A stretch of 64,000 bases of DNA from Corallococcus coralloides DSM 2259 (GTDB lineage: Bacteria; Myxococcota; Myxococcia; Myxococcales; Myxococcaceae). The translations under genes and the position numbers were made by a program. Below the pieces are notes generated by a model. The model did no database searches, was not told the origin of the DNA, and saw only the letters and a list, made by a program, of their open reading frames with translations. The stretch is taken from assembly GCF_000255295.1 (NCBI RefSeq), contig NC_017030.1, forward strand, positions 2,418,001-2,482,000. The letters run 5' to 3'. Below are positions 51,621 to 58,787 of the stretch, one piece after another; the stretch's first letter is position 1, and each line of letters begins with the position of its first letter.

Positions 51621-52660
51621 GCGTGCGCGTGGCGGTGCTGGGAGCCGCGGGCTACACCGGCGGCGAGGTGCTGCGCCTGTTGCTCGCGCACCCGGCCGTG
51701 GAGGTGGTGCAGGCCACCTCCGGCCAGTTCGCCGGCAAGCGCCTGGACTTCCCGCATCCGCACCTGCGCGGAGTGGGGACGCTGCGCTACACGCCACACG
51801 ACGCGCTGGAGCCCTGCGACGTGCTGGTGAGCTGCCTGCCTCAAGGCGAATTGCTCCAGCGCTGGGCGAAGGTGGCCCGGCTGGCGGAGCGGGTGGTGGA
51901 CCTGAGCGCGGACTTCCGCCTGGACGCCGCGGGGCATGCGCGCTGGTACGGCAAGCACCCGCGCCCGGACGACGTGCCCGCGTTCGTCTACGGCCTGCCG
52001 GAGTGGATGGGCGACGCGCTGACGAACGCGCGCCACGTCGCGGTGCCTGGCTGCATGGCGCACGCGGGACTCCTGGCGCTGCTGCCGCTGTTGCACGCGG
52101 GGCTCGCGCGTCCGGATGTGCTGGTGGTGGATGCGAAGACGGGCTCGTCCGGAGGCGGCTCTACTCCAGACCGCTCCTCCCATCACCCGGAGCGCGCGAA
52201 CGCGCTGCGCTGCTACAAGCCGGTGGGCCACCGGCACACGGGCGAGCTGGAGGGCGTGGTGGCGCGAGTCACCGGCCAGCAGCCCACCATCCACTTCAGC
52301 GCCACGGCGGTGCCGGGCGTGCGCGGCATCCTGGCGACGGTGCACGCCTTCGCGGCGCGGCCGGTGGAGGAGGCGGAGGTGGTGCGCGCCATCGCCACGC
52401 GCTACCGCGAGAAGCCCTTCGTGCGGCTCTTGCGCCCCAGTGCGTCGCTCTCTCCGTTCCCGGAGCCAGGGCCGCTGCTGGGCACGAACCACTGTGACTT
52501 GTCGGTGGACGTGGACGCGGAGCGGGGCCGCATCGTGGTGAACGCCGCCATCGACAACCTGGTGAAGGGCGCCGCCGGCACGGCGGTGCATGCGCTGAAC
52601 CTGATGCTGGGTCGCCCGGAGACGGAAGGGCTGGGCTTCCGGGGCCTGCATCCGCTCTAG
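51617..52660 (+). CDS. LysY/ArgC-like AmCP-acyl-phosphate reductase
   Basis: 347 residues, ATG at 51617 in an ATGA overlap. The Rossmann start VAVLGAAGYTGGEVLRLL, catalytic Cys in VAVPGCMAHAG and the segment DAKTGSSGGGS are those of N-acetyl-glutamyl-phosphate reductase and its LysW-dependent form. With the LysZ-like kinase at 56851 it would convert the AmCP-bound gamma-carboxylate to a semialdehyde, the acceptor for transketolase. Arginine or lysine primary biosynthesis is less likely because the matching aminotransferase is missing here. Confidence 0.92.
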   Translation: MSVRVAVLGAAGYTGGEVLRLLLAHPAVEVVQATSGQFAGKRLDFPHPHLRGVGTLRYTPHDALEPCDVLVSCLPQGELLQRWAKVARLAERVVDLSADFRLDAAGHARWYGKHPRPDDVPAFVYGLPEWMGDALTNARHVAVPGCMAHAGLLALLPLLHAGLARPDVLVVDAKTGSSGGGSTPDRSSHHPERANALRCYKPVGHRHTGELEGVVARVTGQQPTIHFSATAVPGVRGILATVHAFAARPVEEAEVVRAIATRYREKPFVRLLRPSASLSPFPEPGPLLGTNHCDLSVDVDAERGRIVVNAAIDNLVKGAAGTAVHALNLMLGRPETEGLGFRGLHPL

Positions 52661-52689
52661 ACCGCTTTTCATTCCGAGGAGCCGCACCC

Positions 52690-53535
52690 ATGAGCTTGAG
52701 CACGAAATCCCCTGGCGAGGTGTTCGCGGCCGCGGTCCAGAAGCAGGGCACGAAGGCGCACGTGGACTACGACACGTCCATCGTGGACGCGTTCCCCGGC
52801 TTCAAGCGCCGTCCGCGCATCGCGGTGCGCGGCATGTTCAAGACGGCGAAGGCGGAGCGCGACCCGGTCCCCTTCTGGTACGAGACGCACCCCCAGACGA
52901 AGCCCACCGGGCCGGTGCAGGACGTGGAGCTGCGCCCGGAAGCCGGCTTCGAGTTCCACCAGGACACGCAGGCGCTCAAGCCCACGCGCGCGTGGATCCA
53001 GGTGCCGCGCAACCTGCTGGAGGACTCGCAGTCGCTCGCGCAGTTCATCGACTTCCGGCTGCTGGTGCGGCTGAACACGGCGGAGAACCAGGCGCTGTGC
53101 ATCGGCAAGGGCGGGGACGGCGTGCGGGGCCTGTTGCACACGCCGGGCATCGTGCGGCTGCCGGCGAAGAAGAACGCGGTGGCCTCGCTGCTCAACGCCT
53201 GCGCGCAGGTGGAGCAGATGGGCGGGTCCGCGGATGGCATCGTCATCAACTCGTTGGACTTCTACGAGCACCTGGTGGGCCAGCAGTCGCTCCTGTCGGA
53301 CCTGGCGGCCATGGGCATCCGGCTGTGCCGCACGCGCATGGTGAACCCGGGCACCATCATCGTGGGGGACTTCACCGCCGCGGCGACGTTGTACGACAGC
53401 CAGCGCTCGGTCATCCGGTTCGCGGAGCCGCCGCCGGGCATCTTCCCGCGCGAGGGACTGGCCGCCTACGGCGAGGTCTACACGACGCTCGCGGTGCACC
53501 TGCCCACCCACTTCTTCGTGGCGTCGCTGACCTGA
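52690..53535 (+). CDS. HK97-fold encapsulin-like shell protein (natural-product 'Family 3' type)
   Basis: 281 residues, ATG 52690 with GAGGAG 8 nt upstream. The sequence follows the phage major-capsid (HK97 gp5) pattern: WIQVPRNLLEDSQSLAQFID (E-loop/P-domain border), then LCIGKGGDGVRGLLHTPGI, LDFYEHLVGQQ, GTIIVGDFTAAATLYDSQ and the closing VYTTLAVHLPTHFFVASLT. There is no scaffold, portal, terminase or protease gene, so it is not prophage. It sits inside the AmCP operon and its stop overlaps the sulfotransferase start (TGATG). From memory, encapsulins of this kind (Family 3) occur in Streptomyces and myxobacterial biosynthetic clusters with AmCP, sulfotransferase and SDR genes. Expected to self-assemble into a protein cage holding pathway enzymes; assembly and cargo are inference. 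Confidence 0.85.
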   Translation: MSLSTKSPGEVFAAAVQKQGTKAHVDYDTSIVDAFPGFKRRPRIAVRGMFKTAKAERDPVPFWYETHPQTKPTGPVQDVELRPEAGFEFHQDTQALKPTRAWIQVPRNLLEDSQSLAQFIDFRLLVRLNTAENQALCIGKGGDGVRGLLHTPGIVRLPAKKNAVASLLNACAQVEQMGGSADGIVINSLDFYEHLVGQQSLLSDLAAMGIRLCRTRMVNPGTIIVGDFTAAATLYDSQRSVIRFAEPPPGIFPREGLAAYGEVYTTLAVHLPTHFFVASLT

Positions 53536-54530
53536 TGGCCACCGCGAGCGCGAAGGGCGAGGGCGCGCAGCTCACGGTCCTCTACATCACCGGCTGGTGC
53601 CGCAGCGGCAGCACCATCCTGGGCAACGTCCTCAACGAGGTGCCGGGCTTCTTCCACGTGGGGGAGCTGAGCTTCCTCTGGAAGAACGCGTACGGGAACG
53701 GCTCCAACACGCTGTGCGGCTGTGGCCAGCAGCTGTTGGAGTGCGGCATCTGGGACACGGTGCTGACCTCCGACGTGCCGGCGGGCCTGACGCCGCGCGC
53801 GCACGCGGAAGAGGTGGTGCGCAGGCAGCAGGCCGCCGTGCGCACGCGGCATACGTTGCGGGTGCTGGACGAGGCGGGGGATTCGCAGGCGCTCCATGCG
53901 CACGCGGACTTCCTCGCGCGGACGTACCGCACCATCGCGCGAGCCACGGGGAGCACGGTGCTGGTGGACAGCGGGAAGTTCCCGTCCGAGGCGGCGCTGT
54001 TGCCGCGCGTGGAGGGCATCCGGCCGCTGTATCTGCACCTGGTGCGCGACCCGCGTGCGGTGACGCATTCGTGGACGAAGACGAAGCAGTACGTCGTCCC
54101 CATGTCCGCCGCGCGCAGCACGGCGTACTGGCTGGGCTTCAACGCCGCGTCGGAGGAGGTGACGCGGAGGTTCCCCGCCCAGTCGCTCTTCCTGCGCTAC
54201 GAGGACTTCATCGCCGCGCCGGACCGCGCCGTGGACACGGTGTTGGACCTGGTGGGCGTGCCGCGCGCGCAGAACCCGGTGAAGGGCCGCACGGTGGTGC
54301 TGGGGAAGAACCACACCGTCACCGGCAACCCGGACCGTTTCCGCAGCGGCCCCACGCTCCTGCGCGGCGAGGACGACGCATGGAAGGGGGAGCTGGCCTC
54401 CGGCGCGAAGGCGCTCACCGTGGCGCTCGCCTGGCCGTTGATGGCGAAGTACGGGTACTTCAGCGGAGCCCGGCGCGCTCCCAGCGGAGGCTCCGGGCCG
54501 GATGCGGCGGGCGTGGAAACCCGGCCCTGA
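53535..54530 (+). CDS. PAPS-dependent sulfotransferase
   Basis: 331 residues. The 5'-phosphosulfate-binding loop is ITGWCRSGSTILGNVL near the N-terminus. The 3'-phosphate-binding region is LVRDPRAVTHSW, followed by FLRYEDFIAAPDRAV. It should transfer sulfate from PAPS to a hydroxyl. In related AmCP clusters sulfation can turn a hydroxyl into a leaving group for ring closure, so this enzyme may help form an azacycle; that is inference. It is translationally coupled to the shell protein, suggesting it is cargo or acts at the shell. The last 20 residues (Gly/Pro/Ala-rich) look disordered. The repeat array starts 79 bp after the stop. Confidence 0.9.
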   Translation: MATASAKGEGAQLTVLYITGWCRSGSTILGNVLNEVPGFFHVGELSFLWKNAYGNGSNTLCGCGQQLLECGIWDTVLTSDVPAGLTPRAHAEEVVRRQQAAVRTRHTLRVLDEAGDSQALHAHADFLARTYRTIARATGSTVLVDSGKFPSEAALLPRVEGIRPLYLHLVRDPRAVTHSWTKTKQYVVPMSAARSTAYWLGFNAASEEVTRRFPAQSLFLRYEDFIAAPDRAVDTVLDLVGVPRAQNPVKGRTVVLGKNHTVTGNPDRFRSGPTLLRGEDDAWKGELASGAKALTVALAWPLMAKYGYFSGARRAPSGGSGPDAAGVETRP

Positions 54531-54608
54531 GCCTTCGGCCATGAGCTCTGTCCTCAAGGATGAGAAGGCAAGAACCCGGCTGAGCCCCTGTCGGCAGCGG
54601 ACCGGAAA

Positions 54609-55732
54609 AACCTGTCCGACAGCCGGGCAGGTTCGGACGACCGTGGAGGGAGGCCTCCGGGCCAGCCAGGCACCGGAAACCTGTCGGACAGTCGGACAGG
54701 TTCTGGAGAACCGGGGCCAGGGCCCTCGTCCCGTCGGACCGGCGGAAACCTGTCGGACAGTCGGACAGGTTCGAAGGACCGTGGCTGGGGGCGGCCGATC
54801 CATCCGGGCAGCGGAAACCGGTCGGACAGTCGGACAGGTTCGATGGAACCGGGGCCAGGGCCCTCGTTCCTCCCAAGCGGAGGAAACCTGTCGGACCGTC
54901 GGACGGATTGGGAGAACCGGAGTTGGGGGCTTCGTTCTGCCCGAGCCACGAGAACTTGTCGGACCGTCGGACGGATTTGGAGAACCGGGGCCAGGGGCTT
55001 TGCTCCGCCCGAGCCGCGAAACCCTGTCGGACCGTCGGACAGGTTTGGTGGACCGTCTCTGGGGGCTCCGGGCCAGCAGTCGCCGGAAACCTGTCGGACA
55101 GTCGAACAGGTTTTGGAGAACCGCAGCAGGGGCTGCCGCCCAATTCAGGCTGCGGAAGCCTGTCGGACAGGTTCTGGGGAACCGGGGCCCGGAACCTCTT
55201 CCTGCCCGAGCCGCAAAAACCTGTCGGACAATCGGACAGGTTCGAGGGACTGGGCTGGGGCAGCCGTTCCATCCGGACCCCAGAATCTTGTCGGACAGTC
55301 GGGCAGGGCTTGGAGAACAGTGGTTGGGAACTACCGCTCCAACTGGGTCCCAAGAAGACCTGTCGGACAGTCGGACAGGTTTTGGGCCCACTGCGGCCGG
55401 AAGGTCGTCGTTCCGTCCGGGCAGCGGAAACCTGTCGGACAGTCGGACAGGTTTGGCCGTCCTGCGGCTGGGGGCTCCTCGTTCCATCCGGGCAGCGGAA
55501 ACCTGTCGGACAGTCGGACAGGTTTTGGGCCCACTGCGGCCGGGAGGCCGTCGTTCCATCCGGGCAGCGGAAACCTGTCGGACAGTCGGACAGGTTTGGC
55601 CGTCCTGCGGCTGGAGGCTGCTCACTCCCGACGGGCAGAGGGAACTTGTCGGACAGTCGGACAGGTTTTGGAGCGCCGTCGCTGGAGGGGCTGCCCGCTC
55701 CCGTCGGGCTGCGGAATCTTGTCGGACAGGTT
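54609..55732. repeat. Seventeen-copy tandem array of palindromic CTGTC/GACAG elements
   Basis: Copies begin at about 54609, 54678, 54747, 54816, 54885, 54953, 55020, 55088, 55156, 55218, 55284, 55357, 55429, 55500, 55572, 55643 and 55715. The core is CTGTCGGACAGTCGGACAG, with AAC before and GTT after. The outer arms AACCTGTC and GACAGGTT are inverted repeats. Period is mostly 68-72 bp. Spacers (about 44 bp) resemble one another (GAGAACCGGGGCCAGGG-like), so the whole unit was tandemly copied. Copies 9 and 17 are short, with only one GTCGGACA block. Some copies vary in the right arm (for example GGACGGATT). The array splits the AmCP operon between sulfotransferase and SDR. Role unknown: regulator binding array, nucleoid or RNA-structure element. 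Confidence 0.93.
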
Positions 55733-56077
55733 TGGGCTGTGCCGGGTGGGGATATCCGGAGCTCTGCGGGGGCCGTACACCGGCGCGGTTGGGAGCACGA
55801 GGGACCACCTGGGACGGCTGGGCTGGGTTGGGGAGGGGGCTCCGTCAATGCGGCTCCGCCCGGCGCGAAGTGGGGACTTGTCGCAATGGGCCAATCGTCG
55901 GCGCTGGGCCTGGGCGGAGAGGACGTGCGCCGGGCTCGCTTGTGCAGACGGGGGCGGTCGGCGGAGCGGATGTCGTGCGGGGCCGGCTGGAATGCCGCGA
56001 CCTGTGAATGCGTGGTTCGGTGATGTGCGGTGTGCTCGCTGAAGAGCTGCCGTGCTCCAACTTCTGGAGGGACGCGG
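55733..56077. other. Region between repeat array and SDR gene
   Basis: 345 bp with no copy of the palindromic repeat and no convincing gene. All frames are open because of the base composition. It ends with the SDR ribosome binding site (GGAGGG at 56066). A promoter for the second half of the operon could lie here, but none is clear. Confidence 0.5.
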
Positions 56078-56854
56078 ATGGAACTGGGACTCGCCAACAA
56101 GGTCGCGCTCGTCGCTGGTGGCTCCAGCGGGCTGGGGCTCGCCGTCGCGGAGGAACTGGCGAAGGAGGGCGCGCATGTCGCCATCGGCGCTCGGGATACG
56201 GACCGGCTGGCCCAGGCGGAGGCTCGGCTCAAGTCCGTGGCCCGGGGCGGCCGGGTGCTGGCGACTCGCGTGGACGTGAAGGACGACGCGGAGGTTCGCC
56301 GCTGGGTGGATGACGTGGTGGCGAAGCTGGGAGCGCTGCACGTCGTCGTCACCAACAGCGGCGGTCCTCCTCCCGGTCCGGCCTCCACCTTCGGCGTGGA
56401 CGCGTACCGGAGCGCGGCGGACGCGGTGCTGCTGCCGCCCATCTCCCTGGCGCTCGCGGCGCTTCCGCACCTGAAGAAGGCCGGATGGGGACGCCTGCTG
56501 TTCATCACCTCGGAGACGGTGCACCGGCCGGTGGCCCGCTTCGCGCTGTCCGGCTTCGCTCGCATGGGCATCGTCGGCTTCTCCGCCGCGCTGGTGCAGG
56601 AGCTGGGCGACGCCGGCATCACCGTCAACGTGCTGGCTCCGGGCTACATGCGCACGCCTCCGGTGGAGCGCACCGCTGGCAACGCGGGTGACGTGGAGGC
56701 AGGCCTTCGTGCCATGGGCGCGCACATCCCGCTCAAGCGCGTGGGGCTCCCGGAGGAGTTCGCCGCCGCGGCGGTGTTCCTCGCCAGCGAGCGCGCTTCC
56801 TTCATCACCGGCACCGTGCAGCTCGTGGACGGTGGCGCGAGCGTCATCGGATGA
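56078..56854 (+). CDS. Atypical short-chain dehydrogenase/reductase
   Basis: 258 residues from ATG 56078. The cofactor loop GGSSGLG (residues 14-20) and NSGG (93-96) are present. The active site is degenerate: Ser145 is kept (ITSETV), but the usual YxxxK is FALSG, with Phe155 for Tyr and Gly159 for Lys. SDRs with this 'LSN/LSG..R' pattern form a known divergent subgroup. It may use another acid/base or a non-redox reaction. In AmCP pathways an SDR reduces the ketol product of transketolase; here the chemistry may differ. The stop overlaps the LysZ-like start (ATGA), so it belongs to the pathway despite the repeat array upstream. Confidence 0.88.
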   Translation: MELGLANKVALVAGGSSGLGLAVAEELAKEGAHVAIGARDTDRLAQAEARLKSVARGGRVLATRVDVKDDAEVRRWVDDVVAKLGALHVVVTNSGGPPPGPASTFGVDAYRSAADAVLLPPISLALAALPHLKKAGWGRLLFITSETVHRPVARFALSGFARMGIVGFSAALVQELGDAGITVNVLAPGYMRTPPVERTAGNAGDVEAGLRAMGAHIPLKRVGLPEEFAAAAVFLASERASFITGTVQLVDGGASVIG

Positions 56855-57720
56855 GCGCCGCCCCCGACGCTCCGTCCCGCCGTCCCGTCATCGTGAAGAT
56901 TGGCGGCGCGGCGGGCGTGGACCTGGAGAACGTCTGCTCGGACGTCGTGGAACTCGTCCGCCAGGGCGAGCGCGTCGTCGTCGTCAATGGCGGTTCGGAA
57001 GCGGGGGAGCGGCTCCTGGGCTCGCTGGGCCTGGCGCGCCCGGAGGCCACCACCGCGAACGGCAACGTCGTGCGCCTCACCTACGCGCCCACGCTTCGCG
57101 CGCTCACCATGGCGTGGGTGGGCGAGGTCAACAAGGCCGTGGTGCTGGCGCTGCTCGCCAAGGGCGTCACCGCGCTGGGCCTGTGCGGCGCGGACGGCCG
57201 CGTGCTCACCGCGCGCCGCAGGCCGCCGCTCAAGTTGCAGGACTCCGACGGACGGATGCGCATCGACCGCGAGCACCTGGCCGGAGAGGTCTCCTCGGTG
57301 AACGCGCCGCTCCTGGGCACGCTGCTGGATGGCGGCTACGTGCCCGTCGTGTGTCCTCCCGCGGTGACGGAGGACGGCGTGCTCGTGAACGTGGACGCGG
57401 ACCACGTGGCGTCATCCATCGCGGCGGCGCTGGGCGCGAAGGCCCTGGTCATCCTCTCCAACGTGCCGGGGCTGCTCGCGGATCCGAAGGACCCCGCCTC
57501 GCTGGTGCGCTCCAGCGACGACGTGGAGGGCTGCATGCCGCTGGCGGGCGGACGCATGCGCTACAAGCTGGAGGCCGTGCGCCGCGCGCTGCAGGGCGGC
57601 GTCCCGACCGCGTACGTGAGCGCGTCGCGCGTGGCGCGGCCGGTGTTCTGCGCGCTGGAGGAGGCGGGCGGTACGAAGTTCACCCTTCGCGATGGAGGCA
57701 GGGCGGATGCGGGCGCGTGA
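56851..57720 (+). CDS. LysZ/ArgB-like AmCP-linked amino acid kinase
   Basis: 289 residues, ATG overlapping the SDR stop. Amino-acid-kinase fold: VIVKIGGAAG, VVVVNGGSEAGERLL, GLCGADGRVLTARR, VNVDADHVASSIAAALGAK and LILSNVPGLL-type sequence at about residue 205, ending with GGRMRYKLEAVRRAL. LysZ phosphorylates the gamma- or delta-carboxyl of an AmCP-bound substrate for reduction by the LysY homologue at 51617. Being near the end of the operon, apart from LysY, is a rearrangement relative to primary lysine operons. Confidence 0.93.
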   Translation: MSAAPDAPSRRPVIVKIGGAAGVDLENVCSDVVELVRQGERVVVVNGGSEAGERLLGSLGLARPEATTANGNVVRLTYAPTLRALTMAWVGEVNKAVVLALLAKGVTALGLCGADGRVLTARRRPPLKLQDSDGRMRIDREHLAGEVSSVNAPLLGTLLDGGYVPVVCPPAVTEDGVLVNVDADHVASSIAAALGAKALVILSNVPGLLADPKDPASLVRSSDDVEGCMPLAGGRMRYKLEAVRRALQGGVPTAYVSASRVARPVFCALEEAGGTKFTLRDGGRADAGA

Positions 57721-58783
57721 GCCGGGCGTCGACTTGTTGCGGTGGATGGTGGAGCAGTACAGCCCCAGCCACCAGGAGGCCTCCTTCGCCGGAGCGCTGG
57801 TGGAGCGGCTGGGCGCTCGCGGCTGGCGGGCCCACACCGACGCCGTGGGCAACGCCGTCGCCCGCTACGGCGACGGGGACACCGTCATCGCGTTCCTGGG
57901 CCACATCGACACCGTGCCCGGAGAAGTGCCCGTGCGGCTGGAGGGACAGAAGCTCTATGGCCGGGGCGCGGTGGACGCCAAGGGCCCGCTGTGCGCGTTC
58001 ATCGAAGCCGTGGAGTTGCTGGACGACGCGGAGCGCGCCGGCAAGCAGTTCCTGCTCCTGGGCTGCGTGGAGGAGGAGGTCGCCATCACTCGCGGCGCCC
58101 TGCACGTGCGCGACCAGTACGCCCCGGACTTCGTCATCAACGGCGAGCCCAGCGGCGCGCACGCGGTGACCATTGGCTACAAGGGACTGCTGCGCCTGGA
58201 CCTGGAGCACCGCGCCAGCCGCCGCCACACCGCGAGCCGCGACTACCGCGCCGCCGCGGAACACGTCATCGATGCGTGGAACGCGCTCAAGCGCCTGTGT
58301 GACGACTGGAACCGCGAGCGCCCGTCCCTCTTCGAGCAGAACCTGCCCTCCCTCAACGCCTTCCACACCGGCGCCACGGAGACGGAGGAGTGGGCCACGG
58401 CCGCCGTGAGCATCCGCACCGGCCCGTCCACGGACACCGACGCGCTGCTCGCGGCGCTGGCCTCCGTGCCCACCGTGACGGTGCGCACCGTGGCTCGGAA
58501 GAACGCCGTGTCCACCAACGGCAACGACGCGCTCTCCCGCGTCTTCAAGCAGGCCATCCGCGAGCGCGGCGTGAAGCCCACGCTGCGCCTGAAGACGGGC
58601 ACGTCCGACTGGAACACCGTGGCCTCCGCGTGGGCCGTGCCCACCGTGGCGTACGGCCCCGGCGACGCCGCGCTGGACCACACGCCCCACGAGCACATCG
58701 ACCTGCCGGAGTACGAGGAGGGCGTCGCCGTGCTCGCGCGCGTGCTGGCGCTGCTGCCGGCGAAGGGGACCGCGGGAGGCTGA
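57707..58783 (+). CDS. LysK-like AmCP-amino acid hydrolase (M20 family)
   Basis: 358 residues from ATG 57707 (GGAGG 7 nt upstream; the ATG at 57692 lacks a ribosome binding site). It overlaps the kinase gene by 14 nt. M20 metallopeptidase features: metal ligands in FLGHIDTVPGEV and YGRGAVDAKGP, the catalytic Glu region GCVEEEVA, and INGEPSGAHAVTIGYKG. It hydrolyses the isopeptide bond to free the finished amino acid from the AmCP. Releasing the product for the NRPS would be the last step of the pathway. The stop lies 4 bp from the convergent MFS gene. Confidence 0.93.
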   Translation: MRAREPGVDLLRWMVEQYSPSHQEASFAGALVERLGARGWRAHTDAVGNAVARYGDGDTVIAFLGHIDTVPGEVPVRLEGQKLYGRGAVDAKGPLCAFIEAVELLDDAERAGKQFLLLGCVEEEVAITRGALHVRDQYAPDFVINGEPSGAHAVTIGYKGLLRLDLEHRASRRHTASRDYRAAAEHVIDAWNALKRLCDDWNRERPSLFEQNLPSLNAFHTGATETEEWATAAVSIRTGPSTDTDALLAALASVPTVTVRTVARKNAVSTNGNDALSRVFKQAIRERGVKPTLRLKTGTSDWNTVASAWAVPTVAYGPGDAALDHTPHEHIDLPEYEEGVAVLARVLALLPAKGTAGG

Positions 58784-58787
58784 ACGC

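Noticed and set aside
52690-53535. Prophage major capsid gene
   Set aside because: The fold is phage-like, but there are no other phage genes, and it is coupled to metabolic genes on both sides.
54609-55732. CRISPR array
   Set aside because: Repeat and spacer sizes look superficially right, but spacers are similar to one another, repeats vary in both arms, and no cas gene is present.
54502-56007. Long plus-strand protein (about 500 residues) over the repeat array
   Set aside because: No ribosome binding site or family; open frames exist in several phases on both strands because of repeat periodicity and GC bias.
53478-56628. Minus-strand proteins of over 700 residues across the array
   Set aside because: They run antisense through the sulfotransferase or SDR genes and consist mainly of translated repeats.
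50553-58783. Primary lysine or arginine biosynthesis operon
   Set aside because: No LysJ/ArgD aminotransferase or homocitrate-branch genes are present, while transketolase, sulfotransferase, shell protein and an adjacent NRPS point to secondary metabolism.
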